Source: Candidatus Gallispira edinburgensis
GTDB taxonomy: Bacteria; Bacillota; Clostridia; Lachnospirales; CAG-274
Reading direction: 5' to 3'
Assembly: GCA_904395805.1 (NCBI GenBank)
Contig: CAJFNV010000091.1
Span: 1 to 64,000, forward strand
DNA length: 64,000 nt
In this document: piece by piece, positions 15,786-25,402 of the stretch
Position numbering within the stretch: position 1 is the first letter of the stretch
Layout of the letters: the number at the start of each line of letters is the position of its first letter
Notes under the pieces: model-generated
The model's input: the letters and a program-made list of their open reading frames with translations, nothing else
Told to the model about the DNA's origin: nothing
Databases searched by the model: none
Position numbers and translations under genes: made by a program

Positions 15786-16077
15786 ACTTTTTCCTTTCTA
15801 CAAATCTGCCCATAAAGAAGGCAACAACACCTACTCCGATCCCTGTCTGCACACAGAACAAAAGGCTTTCTACCTCTCCCGGTATTTCACCCTTTAAGGC
15901 AGTTTCAAGCAGGGGAGTAAACCATGGCTCATACTCTCCCTCAATTTCTTCAACCTTCTGACTTCCCGCATCATCAGAACCGCCAAACTCCGCCCCTTTC
16001 AAAGCAAAAATAGGCACTGTAACTATAAACACTACAAGTATTAATAGAATTATTGCGATTTTTGTATCATTTTTCAT
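15760..16077 (-). CDS. cbiN: Cobalt transport protein CbiN
   Basis: The small membrane subunit of the CbiMNQO cobalt ECF-type transporter, thought to help load cobalt into CbiM. At 105 residues it has two membrane segments (about 6-26 and 73-92) separated by an acidic extracytoplasmic loop with GSDDAGSQKVEEIEGEYEPW, the typical CbiN layout. It is 13 bp after cbiM and overlaps cbiK. Confidence 0.95.
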   Translation of the reverse strand: MKNDTKIAIILLILVVFIVTVPIFALKGAEFGGSDDAGSQKVEEIEGEYEPWFTPLLETALKGEIPGEVESLLFCVQTGIGVGVVAFFMGRFVERKKYEESSNTR

Positions 16078-16090
16078 ATTACAACCTCCT

Positions 16091-16834
16091 TTAAGCCTTA
16101 CTGAAACCGATAGCCTTCAATTCAGGCTTAGCATAATTTTCAAGAGCCATAACAATTAAAACCGTAAGTATACCCTCCACAACAGCAAGAGGAAGCTGTG
16201 TAGGTGCAAACACACCTAAAAATTCAACTGCTGATGTCAGAACACCGCCGTTCTCACTGGGATAAGCCAAAGCAAGCTGAACACTTGTCACGCAATATGT
16301 AAACAGATCCCCTATAGCTGCCCCTAAAAATACTCCGAACCTTTTATTTACATTAATTTTTTTGCATAAGGCATATATCCCATAGGAAACAAAAGGTCCT
16401 GCTATTGCCATAGAAAACGTGTTGGCCCCAAGGGTCGTAAGTCCGCCGTGAGCAAGAAGTACAGCCTGGAATATAAGAACTATTATACCCAAAATACTTA
16501 CTGTACTTGGTCCGAAGAGTATAGCTCCAAATCCCGTACCGGTCATATGGGAACAGCTTCCTGTAACAGACGGGATTTTAAGTGCTGATATTACAAAAAT
16601 ATATGCACCTGCCATAGCAAGAAGTGTAATATTTTTTCTGTTCTCAGTAAATATTTTCTTTATTGTTATAAATCCTTTTACAAGGAAAGGCAGACATACC
16701 ACTCCCCACCCTATACAGTAGCTTGGAGGAAGATATCCCTCCATAATGTGCATTGCAAGTGCAGTAGGACATACAGAAAACATCATTGCAAATACAACGC
16801 TCAATTTAAATAAAACACTTTGTTTTTTGGTCAT
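16091..16834 (-). CDS. cbiM: Cobalt ECF transporter S component CbiM
   Basis: The substrate-binding membrane component of the cobalt importer. The 247-residue protein starts with a signal-like hydrophobic segment ending in [13 protein letters not shown]. Cleavage before Met-His would expose the N-terminal metal-binding Met-His of the mature protein, as known for CbiM/NikM. The conserved [13 protein letters not shown] and about six to seven membrane helices follow. It lies between cbiO and cbiN. Confidence 0.96.
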   Translation of the reverse strand: MTKKQSVLFKLSVVFAMMFSVCPTALAMHIMEGYLPPSYCIGWGVVCLPFLVKGFITIKKIFTENRKNITLLAMAGAYIFVISALKIPSVTGSCSHMTGTGFGAILFGPSTVSILGIIVLIFQAVLLAHGGLTTLGANTFSMAIAGPFVSYGIYALCKKINVNKRFGVFLGAAIGDLFTYCVTSVQLALAYPSENGGVLTSAVEFLGVFAPTQLPLAVVEGILTVLIVMALENYAKPELKAIGFSKA

Positions 16835-16855
16835 TTTATGACACTCCTTTCATTT

Positions 16856-17683
16856 TCATTTATTGCGGGCAATTATTGCCATTGCTGCCTCTTCCGGCGT
16901 TTTGGGACAATTCCCCTTTACTGCCCCACTCTTTTCAAGGGCTTCCCATATAGTCATTACGGCAGGCTTTTTAAGGTTAGCCTTTTTAAGAATTTCACTT
17001 TTTTTAAATATTTCCCATGGACCGCCATCAGCAATAATATTGCCATCACAAAATACAATTACCCTGTCTGCAAATCTGTAAGCAAAGTCCGCATCATGAG
17101 TTGCAGTTATTATGGTTTTTCCGTCACTGTGAAGTCTGCTTAATATTTTTTCAACATTTTCCGAATTAACGGGATCAAGAGCTGCCATTGGTTCGTCAAA
17201 TATAAGTATTTCAGTTTTCATTGCAAGAATATCCGCAATACTTACTCTTTTCTTTTCTCCGCCGCTTAAATAATGTGGCGCTCTGTCCTCAAAGCCCTTT
17301 AAGTCCATATATTCAACAGCCGACTCAACTCTTTTTATTACTTCATCTCTTTTAAGTCCCATATTCATAGGACCAAAGGATATTTCCGCCCTTACATTTG
17401 AGGCTATGATCTGACTGTCCGCATCCTGAAAGACAAAGCCCACTCTTTTTCTCAGCTCCTTGAGCTCCTTTTTACCTATTCTTTTTCCCTCCATTAAAAT
17501 TTCTCCCCTGTCGGGATAAAGAACACCGTTGAGATTAAGAAAAAAAGTAGACTTTCCTGCCCCGTTACTTCCCATAACAGCTATTTTTTCACCTTCATAC
17601 ACAGCTAAATTTATACCCTTTAATATTTCCTTTTCATCATAAGCAAAATGTATATCCCTTGCTTCGATCAATACCTTTTTCAT
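16856..17683 (-). CDS. cbiO: Cobalt ECF transporter ATPase CbiO
   Basis: The ATP-binding subunit that energises cobalt import. The 275-residue ABC ATPase shows Walker A (GSNGAGKSTFF) near residue 37, signature LSGGEKKRVSIADIL, Walker B ILIFDEPMAALDP and a switch His in ATHDADFAYR. It starts 6 bp after cbiQ. The C-terminus ends in a short tail with CPKTPEEAAMAII. Confidence 0.96.
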   Translation of the reverse strand: MKKVLIEARDIHFAYDEKEILKGINLAVYEGEKIAVMGSNGAGKSTFFLNLNGVLYPDRGEILMEGKRIGKKELKELRKRVGFVFQDADSQIIASNVRAEISFGPMNMGLKRDEVIKRVESAVEYMDLKGFEDRAPHYLSGGEKKRVSIADILAMKTEILIFDEPMAALDPVNSENVEKILSRLHSDGKTIITATHDADFAYRFADRVIVFCDGNIIADGGPWEIFKKSEILKKANLKKPAVMTIWEALEKSGAVKGNCPKTPEEAAMAIIARNK

Positions 17684-17689
17684 TTCATC

Positions 17690-18451
17690 CTACCTTATAA
17701 AAGCAATTAATATCAATATCATAAAATAAACTGCACTTGCTGTGACCTGCCATAGCTTTACGGGATATTCTTCATTTAAAAATTTAATTTCGCCCTCATA
17801 TCCTCTTGACAGCATTGCATCATAATAAGCATTTGCCCTTTTTAGAGATATAATGAACAAATTTCCTGCGATCTGCGAAAAGCTTCTGCATGATCTGATA
17901 AAGCCCTCATAGCCAAGTCTTGCTTTTGCTGCCGTCTGCATTGTATGAGCCGTATCAAGCAAAATAAATATATACCTGTATATGAGATTCATAAGCTCAC
18001 ATAAAATTCCCGGCAAATGAAGTCTTTCCATAACAACTATAATTTCATTTACGGGAGTAGAAAAAGCCAGCATATAAAGACAGCTCATACCTGCCATAGC
18101 CTTAAAAAACACATTCACGGCAGTCATAACACTCTTCACTGTAAAACAAATATAGAAAAATATTATGTGAACATTCATCTCACCTACAGGATTAAATGAA
18201 AATTCGGCAGCTATGGTAAAACCGCTTATTATCATAAAAGCCAGAGGTACAGTCATAAACCTTAAATAAACTCTCCACCCTGTCTTTCCCACAGCAACAG
18301 TAATTACAGCCATTGTAGCCACAGTAAAGAGAGAAACATATATACTGTTTAAAACAATAACAAGTATAAGAGTGACCATTGAAAACAGCATCTTTATACC
18401 ACTGTTCCATTTTCTCATTCCCGAATTATATGCATAGTAATCAATTTCCAT
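17690..18451 (-). CDS. cbiQ: Cobalt ECF transporter T component CbiQ
   Basis: The transmembrane coupling protein of the CbiMNQO importer. It has 253 residues, several membrane helices (for example residues 19-50 and 69-90), and the T-component coupling motif region with KARLGYEGF and MLSRGYEGE, both of the Ala-Arg-Gly class that contacts CbiO. It is the first gene of the cobalamin operon, but its start is about 700 nt downstream of the riboswitch because of repeat insertions. Confidence 0.94.
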   Translation of the reverse strand: MEIDYYAYNSGMRKWNSGIKMLFSMVTLILVIVLNSIYVSLFTVATMAVITVAVGKTGWRVYLRFMTVPLAFMIISGFTIAAEFSFNPVGEMNVHIIFFYICFTVKSVMTAVNVFFKAMAGMSCLYMLAFSTPVNEIIVVMERLHLPGILCELMNLIYRYIFILLDTAHTMQTAAKARLGYEGFIRSCRSFSQIAGNLFIISLKRANAYYDAMLSRGYEGEIKFLNEEYPVKLWQVTASAVYFMILILIAFIR

Positions 18452-18485
18452 ATTTCACCCACAGTATTAATGCAACAATAATTCT

Positions 18486-18522
18486 TATAATTCATAATGC
18501 ATAATGCACAATTCATAATTTT
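18486..18522. repeat. AT-rich tandem/palindromic repeat
   Basis: Short units of attcataatgca type repeat in tandem with partial dyad symmetry just upstream of cbiQ. It is a low-complexity interspersed repeat; nothing else supports a function. Confidence 0.5.
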
Positions 18523-18559
18523 CTACTATTCTCTAAATTCCAATTTATTGCATCATCAA

Positions 18560-18960
18560 CATATAGCCTCCCTTGCCTAAAGGGCTGGTCGTATTGCTTC
18601 GCAATACTGCTCGCCTAAGCAGCCAAGGAGGAGGAGAAACGCTTGCGTTTCGGAGGAGGGATTCCCTTAGATTCTGATTTAATGCACCAATACATTGACA
18701 ACTCAACCATTTGTAGGGGCGAGCATTGCTCGCCCGTGGCTCCCTTGCCTAAAGGGCTTCAACACTTTCAGCTTCGCTGAAAACCAGTCCTTCTAGCTGT
18801 CCAACTTCTTTCAGTGTAAAAGTTGCATTACTTTGCAAGTAACTAAGGCTCCCTTGCCTAAAGGGAGCTGTCAGCCGAAGGCTGACTGAGGGATTCCCCT
18901 AAATTCCTGTTTATCTCCCCTTTCTTTCAAAATTCACCTTCGCTGAATTTTACAAACCCG
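18560..18960. repeat. Long modular hairpin repeat block between the riboswitch and cbiQ
   Basis: At least five modules in series: CCTCCCTTGCC with a gtattgc-ttc-gcaatac hairpin and gaaacgc-ttgcgtttc (18568-18665), ggggcgagc-att-gctcgccc (18716-18736), cactttcagc-ttcg-ctgaaa (about 18762-18784), a GCTCCCTT / AAGGGAGC core with tcagcc-gaa-ggctga (18847-18897), and aaaattca-ccttcg-ctgaatttt (about 18935-18957). The remaining sequence to 19140 shows no gene. Confidence 0.8.
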
Positions 18961-19146
18961 CAATCTTTCCCACAAAAAAAGCCTGCTTGCTTTGCCAACT
19001 GCAAATACAAACAGACATCAAAATAAAACCCTTCCAAAGGCTCATATCAAAACTAACCTAAAGAGCAAATTTCATAAGTCCCTGTACACCGCAGTTTCTT
19101 ACATACATTCAAAAACAAGTTTCCCTTATTTTTGAAAACAATAAAA

Positions 19147-19316
19147 AGGCAGGTCTTCTGACTTTAGCCTCATCACATTTTTTCGTCTTCCCATTTTCAC
19201 AGTGACTGCCATACGGCTTGAAAAAATGCTCCGCTTACACAGCAACGGGATTGTTCGTGACTCTCACACGATTCCCTATTATCCTGACCCACAGCAAAAA
19301 CTGCATCAGGCACCTT
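19147..19316 (-). ncRNA. Cobalamin (AdoCbl) riboswitch
   Basis: Read on the - strand, the sequence has the conserved order of the cobalamin riboswitch. An initial ggtgcc is followed by an aggataatagggaa segment, gtgagagtcac, the core aagccgtatggcagtcactgtg with gggaagac, and the final aagtcagaagacctgcc that pairs with the 5' end. It should control the cbiQOMN-cbiK-cbiL cluster (and possibly genes further on) in response to adenosylcobalamin. The distance of roughly 700 nt to cbiQ is unusual. Confidence 0.93.
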
Positions 19317-19338
19317 TTTATTCCAAATTGTCAAATTA

Positions 19339-19367
19339 AGTATAACATAATTTTACACTACATACAA
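19339..19367 (-). promoter_or_regulatory. Promoter of the cobalamin operon leader
   Basis: On the - strand TTGTAT and TATACT are 17 bp apart. Transcription would start near 19332, about 15 nt before the first conserved base of the riboswitch. Confidence 0.7.
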
Positions 19368-19389
19368 CAATAAAATTTTAAATATTCAG

Positions 19390-19421
19390 AAAGGCTCCTG
19401 TCTTATCGACAAAGAGCCTTC
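19390..19421 (-). terminator. Probable terminator of valS
   Basis: An aaggctc / gagcctt stem with inner gtc / gac pairing lies 16 nt after the valS stop. The following T tract is interrupted, so it is a moderate terminator. Confidence 0.55.
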
Positions 19422-19436
19422 CTATACGGCATATAT

Positions 19437-22070
19437 TTATCCCTTTAACTTACCTATCTGTTCCTCAACGCTCTTAAGCATATTGCTGTACTTTTCAAGC
19501 TTAGCTCTTTCCTCGTTGATAACCTTTTCAGGAGCCTTGGAAACAAATCCCTGGTTTGAAAGTTTCTTTTCAACTCTCTCAACCTCTTTAACAAGCTTTT
19601 CTCTCTCCTTAGAAAGTCTTTCCTTTTCCTTGGCAATATCAACAAGCTCTGCAAAAGGCATATATATCATACCCTTGTGTATAGCAGTAGATACAGCATC
19701 GTCAGCTATACCTGTCTTGTCAGACTGTACGGCAACTTCACTTGCATAGGCAAGAGGAGCAAAGAATACCTTACCGTTTTCAAAAATATTTCTTACTTCC
19801 TCATCTTCACTTACAACAATAACCTTAGCCTTTTTGCTTGGAGCAACATTCATTTCAGCCCTTATATTTCTTATGGACTTGATAGCTTCCTTCATAAGCT
19901 CAATTGCCTTTTCATCATCTTCAAAGTTAAATTCATCGCTGTATTCAGGCCACTTTGAATACATAATTGTTTCTTCTTCACTCTGGATTGAAGTAAATAT
20001 TTCCTCGGTTACAAAAGGCATAAAGGGATGAAGCATTTTAAGAGCATTTATAAGAACTGTCTTTAATGTCCATAATGCTGCATTTCTTGTAGGATTTTCC
20101 TTGTCATAAAGTCTTGGCTTAACCATTTCAATATACCAGTCACAGTACTCATCCCATATAAAGTCATAAACATTCTGTACTGCAATACCAAGCTCATAAG
20201 CATCAAGATTAGCCGTTACATTCTTTGCAAGAGAATTTACCTTGCTTAATATCCATCTGTCGGCAGCAGTAAGCTCACTCATTTCACACTTAGGTTCTTC
20301 ATCACCAATGTGCATCATTACAAATCTTGAAGCGTTCCACAGCTTATTTGCAAAGTTTCTGCTGTTTTCAACTCTTTCGGTATAAAATCTCATATCGTTG
20401 CCCGGAGCATTTCCCGTAATAAGAGTAAGTCTTAATGCATCTGCACCGGATTCCTTGATAATTTCAAGAGGATCAATACCGTTACCTAAAGATTTACTCA
20501 TCTTTCTTCCCTGGCTGTCCCTTACAAGTCCGTGAATAAGAACAGTCTTAAATGGTACCTCACCCATCTGTTCCATTGCAGAAAATACCATTCTTACAAC
20601 CCAGAAGAAAATAATATCATATCCTGTTACAAGAACATCTGTAGGATAAAAATATTCAAGCTCGGGAGTCTTTTCAGGCCAGCCTAAAGTTGAAAAAGGC
20701 CATAATGCAGAAGAGAACCATGTATCAAGACAGTCCTCATCCTGTACAAAGTGAGTACCGCCGCACTTAGGGCAAACTTCAGGTGCAGTCTTAGATACAA
20801 TTACTTCACCGCAGTCACAGTAGTAAGCAGGTATTCTGTGTCCCCACCAGAGCTGTCTTGAGATACACCAGTCATGAATATCCTCAAGCCAGTGAGTATA
20901 TATCTTTCCGAATCTGTCGGGAACAAATTTTAAATCACCTTTATAATAAGCATCAAGAGCAGGCTTTGCAAGTTCATCCATCTTTACAAACCACTGCTTC
21001 TTGATAAGAGGCTCGATAACACTGCCGCATCTGTCATGAGTACCTACAGCATGAGTAATGTCTTCTTTCTTAATGAACAGACCCATTTCGTCAAGCTCTT
21101 TTACTATCTGCTTTCTCGCCTCATATCTGTCCATACCGGCAAATTTTCCGCCGTTTTCATTTATTGTACCGTCATCATTTAAAATATTTATTTTAGGCAG
21201 ATTATGTCTTTCACCTACTTCAAAATCGTTAGGGTCATGGGCAGGAGTAATCTTAACAACACCTGTACCAAATTCCATATCAACATAAGTATCTGCAATA
21301 ATAGGTATTTCCCTGTCAACAAAAGGTACAATACAAACCTTGCCTACAACATCCTTATATCTGTCATCATCAGGGTGTACGGCAATAGCAGTATCGCCAA
21401 GCATAGTTTCAGGTCTTGTTGTAGCAAACTCAAGAAATCTGTCAGTTCCCTTAATAGGGTACTTGATATGCCAGAAACCGCCCTGTTTTTCCTCATGCTC
21501 AACTTCCGCATCTGAAATAGTTGTCTGACACTCAGGACACCAGTTAATAAGCTTTTCACCCTGATAAATGTACCCCTTTTCATAGAGATTGCAGAAAACA
21601 GTAAGGACTGCATCTGAAAGACCTTCATCCATAGTAAATCTTTCTCTTTCCCAGTCACAGGAAGAACCCAGCTTCTTTAACTGATTAAGTATAGTTCCGC
21701 CGTATTCCTTCTTCCATTCCCAGGCTCTTTTAAGAAAGCCCTCTCTGCCAATATCTTCTTTTGTTACTCCCTCTTCACGCATCTGATTTACAATTTTAAC
21801 CTCTGTTGAAATTGCAGCGTGGTCTGTTCCGGGAACCCAGAGAGCATTATAACCCTGCATTCTCTTCCAGCGTATAAGAATATCCTGCATTGTTTCATCA
21901 AGAGCATGTCCCATGTGAAGATGACCTGTAATATTCGGAGGCGGAATTACAATTGTAAAAGGCTCCTTACTCTTATCAACTTCTGCATGGAAATATCCCT
22001 TGTCGAGCCAGTTCTGATATATTCTGTCCTCAATTGAGGGATCATAGCTTTTCGCCATTTCTTTCATCAT
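19437..22070 (-). CDS. valS: Valyl-tRNA synthetase
   Basis: Charges tRNA(Val) and edits misacylated Thr. The 877-residue class Ia enzyme has the HIGH motif as [10 protein letters not shown] near residue 51, the KMSKS signature in [11 protein letters not shown], the editing CP1 domain with [12 protein letters not shown], a zinc-like cluster (CDCGE...CPKCGG), and a C-terminal coiled-coil arm (about 805-877). GGAGG precedes the ATG by 9 nt. Expression should be governed by the T-box leader immediately upstream. Confidence 0.97.
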   Translation of the reverse strand: MMKEMAKSYDPSIEDRIYQNWLDKGYFHAEVDKSKEPFTIVIPPPNITGHLHMGHALDETMQDILIRWKRMQGYNALWVPGTDHAAISTEVKIVNQMREEGVTKEDIGREGFLKRAWEWKKEYGGTILNQLKKLGSSCDWERERFTMDEGLSDAVLTVFCNLYEKGYIYQGEKLINWCPECQTTISDAEVEHEEKQGGFWHIKYPIKGTDRFLEFATTRPETMLGDTAIAVHPDDDRYKDVVGKVCIVPFVDREIPIIADTYVDMEFGTGVVKITPAHDPNDFEVGERHNLPKINILNDDGTINENGGKFAGMDRYEARKQIVKELDEMGLFIKKEDITHAVGTHDRCGSVIEPLIKKQWFVKMDELAKPALDAYYKGDLKFVPDRFGKIYTHWLEDIHDWCISRQLWWGHRIPAYYCDCGEVIVSKTAPEVCPKCGGTHFVQDEDCLDTWFSSALWPFSTLGWPEKTPELEYFYPTDVLVTGYDIIFFWVVRMVFSAMEQMGEVPFKTVLIHGLVRDSQGRKMSKSLGNGIDPLEIIKESGADALRLTLITGNAPGNDMRFYTERVENSRNFANKLWNASRFVMMHIGDEEPKCEMSELTAADRWILSKVNSLAKNVTANLDAYELGIAVQNVYDFIWDEYCDWYIEMVKPRLYDKENPTRNAALWTLKTVLINALKMLHPFMPFVTEEIFTSIQSEEETIMYSKWPEYSDEFNFEDDEKAIELMKEAIKSIRNIRAEMNVAPSKKAKVIVVSEDEEVRNIFENGKVFFAPLAYASEVAVQSDKTGIADDAVSTAIHKGMIYMPFAELVDIAKEKERLSKEREKLVKEVERVEKKLSNQGFVSKAPEKVINEERAKLEKYSNMLKSVEEQIGKLKG

Positions 22071-22111
22071 TTTTTGTTTCCTCCTGTTATTTAAAATATG
22101 CTTCTGTTAAA

Positions 22112-22345
22112 AGCTCATTTTTTAATAAAAAAAGATACTCTCATCCTAAGGACGAAAGTATCCGTGGTACCACCTTAATTCCCGTATATAACGGGCACTC
22201 AAAAACCTTATCGCAGCAAACGCTGTGCCTACACTATTCAGCACAGAGACTCCGAAGCTACCTTCAACAATCCTTACATCAAAGCACCTTTCAGCCTGTG
22301 AGTGCTTCTCTCTTTGAAGTGTAATTATTTACTCCTCTTCTTCTC
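22112..22345 (-). ncRNA. T-box leader of valS
   Basis: Read on the - strand it contains the AGAG-rich Stem I motif, the GGCTGAAAGGTG segment, the T-box sequence AATTAAGGTGGTACCACGG (around 22164-22182), and a terminator stem gatact..gtcc / ggatgagagtatc followed by seven T (about 22130-22165). Uncharged tRNA(Val) would be expected to favour antitermination. I could not place the specifier codon with certainty. Confidence 0.94.
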
Positions 22346-22375
22346 AGTCCTTATAAAAATATTTAAAAATATTTA

Positions 22376-22618
22376 TCAGCTTAAAAATTCCACAATAGCA
22401 TCCATTGCCTCATTTTCATCGCTGCCGTCAGCACATATTGTCACATCATGGCCTGTAAGAGTACCGATAGAAATAACACCCATAATACTTTTTAAATTGA
22501 TTTCCTTATTATCCATGATAAGCTTAAGACTGCTTGAAAACCTGCCCGCTGTCTGTACCAACATTGGTATGGGTCTTTCAATCATACTTGAACCTACTTT
22601 AATATTCTTTTTGATCAT
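22376..22618 (-). CDS. HPr-like / Crh-like protein lacking the phosphorylatable histidine
   Basis: An 80-residue HPr-fold protein. The regulatory Ser46 region is kept (NLKSIMGVISIG), as are RPIPMLVQTA and the C-terminal ADGSDENEAMDAIVEFL. The active-site loop normally reading GLHARPA is SMIERPI, with Ile at the position of His15. It therefore should not carry phosphate in the PTS chain. In Bacillus the whiA-linked paralog Crh also lacks this histidine, with Gln instead, and is phosphorylated on Ser46 by HprK. Here hprK is six genes upstream in the same transcript, so a Crh-type regulatory role is likely. It overlaps whiA by 4 bp. Confidence 0.85.
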   Translation of the reverse strand: MIKKNIKVGSSMIERPIPMLVQTAGRFSSSLKLIMDNKEINLKSIMGVISIGTLTGHDVTICADGSDENEAMDAIVEFLS

Positions 22619-23535
22619 TTTAAATAATCCCCCTTTAAGCTTTCTGCTATTTCATGAATTTTTTTTAATCTATGATTCACACCTGATTTACCTATTGGTG
22701 GCGTTAGGTATTCGCCTAATTCTTTAAGGCTCATATCAGGATATTTGAGTCTTACCTCTGCCACAGCCCTCAGATTTTCAGACAAAAAGCCAAGTCCTTT
22801 TTTATTAATTATATACTTTATATCCTCAATCTGCCTTACTGAAGTATTAACAATTTTGTTAATATTAGCCGTTTCACAGTTTACAATTCTGTTTACGTTG
22901 TTCCGCACTTCTTTTACTACTCTTAAATTTTCATATTCAAGAAGCGCTTTATAGGCTGACATAACATTAAGCAGATCAACGATCTGTTCTGCCTCTTTGC
23001 AGTAAATCACAAAATGATTTTTCCTCTCGACTATCTTCATATCTATACCAAAGTCACCTATAAGCTCAACAAGGGCTTCAGCATGATTATAGTCATTATC
23101 GGCAAATTCCAGATGATAATGCTTGCTTGGGTCATTTACAGAACCGCAGCATAAAAATGCAGTTCGTATATATGCCCTTTTACAGCAGTTTCTTTCTGCA
23201 ATTCCGTATTTGATCGGAGTTATACCGCTGAAATCATTGCTGTCTCTTAAGCCGAGAAGACTTATCATATTGTCAATAAGATCTTCATTTCTTATAACAA
23301 TCTCGGTTTTATTGCAACTTATTTCAGTATTAAATAAATTTTCAATAAGAGAAGCAGTCAAATTTATAATTTCACTGTTTTCGTTATGTATGGCAATAAA
23401 TTTATCATAGCTTTCAGTGCTGACAAATCCGCAGATATTTACAACAGCAAGTAACTGAGCAATTTTACAGTGTACAGCCTCAGTACCTTTCACATTTGTG
23501 AGCAATTCAGCCTTCACATCGGAAGAAAAAGACAC
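22615..23535 (-). CDS. whiA: Sporulation/cell-division DNA-binding protein WhiA
   Basis: A protein of about 306 residues with a LAGLIDADG-like N-terminal fold and a C-terminal helix-turn-helix (LKELGEYLTPPIGKSGVNHRLKKI). The GTG at 23535 gives MSFSSDVKAEL, matching the family N-terminus; the TTG at 23541 has poorer context. WhiA influences division and sporulation in Gram-positive bacteria. It lies 65 bp after rapZ and overlaps the HPr-like gene, the conserved rapZ-whiA-crh order. Confidence 0.94.
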   Translation of the reverse strand: MSFSSDVKAELLTNVKGTEAVHCKIAQLLAVVNICGFVSTESYDKFIAIHNENSEIINLTASLIENLFNTEISCNKTEIVIRNEDLIDNMISLLGLRDSNDFSGITPIKYGIAERNCCKRAYIRTAFLCCGSVNDPSKHYHLEFADNDYNHAEALVELIGDFGIDMKIVERKNHFVIYCKEAEQIVDLLNVMSAYKALLEYENLRVVKEVRNNVNRIVNCETANINKIVNTSVRQIEDIKYIINKKGLGFLSENLRAVAEVRLKYPDMSLKELGEYLTPPIGKSGVNHRLKKIHEIAESLKGDYLK

Positions 23536-23606
23536 GATCAATCACCATCCACACTGTAAACATCAGTAATATTCAGTCCTGAAAACCGCTTAATAAGTTA
23601 AGTATA

Positions 23607-24479
23607 CTACCTCTTTGCGTCTTTGTCAATATCTCTGTGGGCAATTATTACACTGTGTCCGTTTTTCTTAAGGCTGTTATGGAGTTCATTGGCTAAAGTG
23701 ACACTTCTATGCTTTCCTCCGGTGCATCCAATGGCAATAACTAACTGATTTTTTCCCTCTTTAATGTAATTTGGTATTAAAAATTCACATAAATCAATTA
23801 ATTTTTCCTTAAAAATTTTAGCTTCATCCCACTGCATAACATAATCTCTTACAGCCACATCATTTCCCGTAAGAGTTTTAAGCTCGTCAACATAAAATGG
23901 ATTTGGTATAAACCTTACATCAAAAACAAGATCTGCATCACTTGGTATACCGTATTTAAAACCAAAGCTTAAAACAGTTATCATAAGACTTTCAAAATTC
24001 TTGTCCTCAAGAAAAATTTCACTTAACTGAGCCCTCAGCTGCCTTGTAAGCATATGAGAAGTATCTATAATATAGTCAGCCATCTTTTTAATATTTTCAA
24101 GCTGTTTTCTTTCGCTTTTAATACCGTCAATAAGTCTTTCGCCTTTTAAATTAAGGGGATGCTGACGCCTTGACTCCTTATATCTTTTAAGAAGAACTTC
24201 ATTTTCACTGTCAAGATAAAGTATTTCAAAACTCTTGTTATCCTCATTTTTGATTTCTGAGAGAAAGTTTGCCAGATCACCGAAAAGCTTTCCACCCCTT
24301 ATATCAACACCAATAGCAACATTGTTCATATTTGAGCCCGGCGATGAACATAAATCTATAAACTTAGGTATAAGACTGGGAGGCAGATTATCAACACAAA
24401 AATACCCTACATCCTCAAGGAATTTTAAAACAGTACTCTTTCCTGCACCTGACATGCCTGTAACTATAACACATCTCAT
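23607..24479 (-). CDS. rapZ: RNase adapter / nucleotide-binding protein RapZ
   Basis: A 290-residue RapZ (YvcJ) family P-loop protein. The Walker A GMSGAGKSTVLKFLED is followed by GYFCVDNLPP. The C-terminal domain carries the conserved VAIGCTGGKHRSVT and the HRDI ending. In Gammaproteobacteria RapZ controls GlmS through small RNAs; in Firmicutes the role is less clear and connects to UDP-GlcNAc signalling and competence. The gene usually found next to it, yvcK, is absent here. Confidence 0.94.
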   Translation of the reverse strand: MRCVIVTGMSGAGKSTVLKFLEDVGYFCVDNLPPSLIPKFIDLCSSPGSNMNNVAIGVDIRGGKLFGDLANFLSEIKNEDNKSFEILYLDSENEVLLKRYKESRRQHPLNLKGERLIDGIKSERKQLENIKKMADYIIDTSHMLTRQLRAQLSEIFLEDKNFESLMITVLSFGFKYGIPSDADLVFDVRFIPNPFYVDELKTLTGNDVAVRDYVMQWDEAKIFKEKLIDLCEFLIPNYIKEGKNQLVIAIGCTGGKHRSVTLANELHNSLKKNGHSVIIAHRDIDKDAKR

Positions 24480-24500
24480 AATCTCACTCCCCGCTTTCTC

Positions 24501-25400
24501 TTACTCGCCTATTATTCTGATCTCAGGCTCAAGCTTTACTCCGAATTTTTCCATTACTATATCTGTTACCTTCTTCATAAGGGTAATAATATCATCGGCA
24601 GTTGCTCCCCCTGTGTTTACAACAAAACCACAGTGTTTTGTACTCACCTGAGCACCACCCACACTAAAACCTCTCAATCCGCTGTCATCTATGAGCTTTG
24701 CCGCAAAGTATCCCTCAGGTCTTTTGAAAGTACTTCCCGCACTTGGGAGCTCCACAGGCTGTTTTGAATTTCTCTGCTCCATAAGCTCTTTCATTTTTGC
24801 CTGTATATCCTCTTTATTTCCCTTTTCAAGCTTTATGACAGCTTCAAGAACGATCATATTTTCTCTCATTATTCTGCTTCCTCTGTAGCAGAATTCAGCA
24901 GAAGCATTGTCAATTGTTTCAATCTTTCCATTCTTTATTACCTTTACTTCGGTAACAATATCCTTTATCTCTCCTCCATAGGCTCCCGCATTCATACACA
25001 CTGCACCGCCTATGGTTCCGGGAATACCGCTTAAACACTCCATACCGCTGAGAGAATTATTCATGGCAGTTTTAGCAACGGCAGACAGGAGAGTACCTGC
25101 CTGAGCTCTTATTATACAGCCATCTGTTTCTATTTTGCTGAATTTTTTATAAAGCTGTATTATTACACCACGAAAGCCTTTGTCCTTTACAAGAAGATTG
25201 CTTCCGTTACCTATAATATAATAGGGAATATTATTTTTATTTACATACTCAAGAACCGCCCTTATTTCATCCACACTTGAAGGGGTCACAAACACATCTG
25301 CATTTCCGCCTGTTCTGAAAGTAGTATGCCTTGACATAGGCTCATTTTCCAGAACATTTTCTTCCCCAAGTATAATTTTCAAATTCTCAGCAATATTCAT
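24501..25400 (-). CDS. murB: UDP-N-acetylenolpyruvoylglucosamine reductase
   Basis: Reduces UDP-GlcNAc-enolpyruvate to UDP-MurNAc with NADPH and FAD, an early cytoplasmic step of peptidoglycan synthesis. The 299-residue length is of the short type IIb class. Motifs are RTGGNADV, GNGSNLLVKDKGFRG, SGIPGTIGGAVCMNAGAYGGE, and the catalytic-Ser segment SAGSTFKRPEG. It lies between the ROK kinase and rapZ in a tight operon. Confidence 0.96.
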   Translation of the reverse strand: MNIAENLKIILGEENVLENEPMSRHTTFRTGGNADVFVTPSSVDEIRAVLEYVNKNNIPYYIIGNGSNLLVKDKGFRGVIIQLYKKFSKIETDGCIIRAQAGTLLSAVAKTAMNNSLSGMECLSGIPGTIGGAVCMNAGAYGGEIKDIVTEVKVIKNGKIETIDNASAEFCYRGSRIMRENMIVLEAVIKLEKGNKEDIQAKMKELMEQRNSKQPVELPSAGSTFKRPEGYFAAKLIDDSGLRGFSVGGAQVSTKHCGFVVNTGGATADDIITLMKKVTDIVMEKFGVKLEPEIRIIGE

Positions 25401-25402
25401 TA

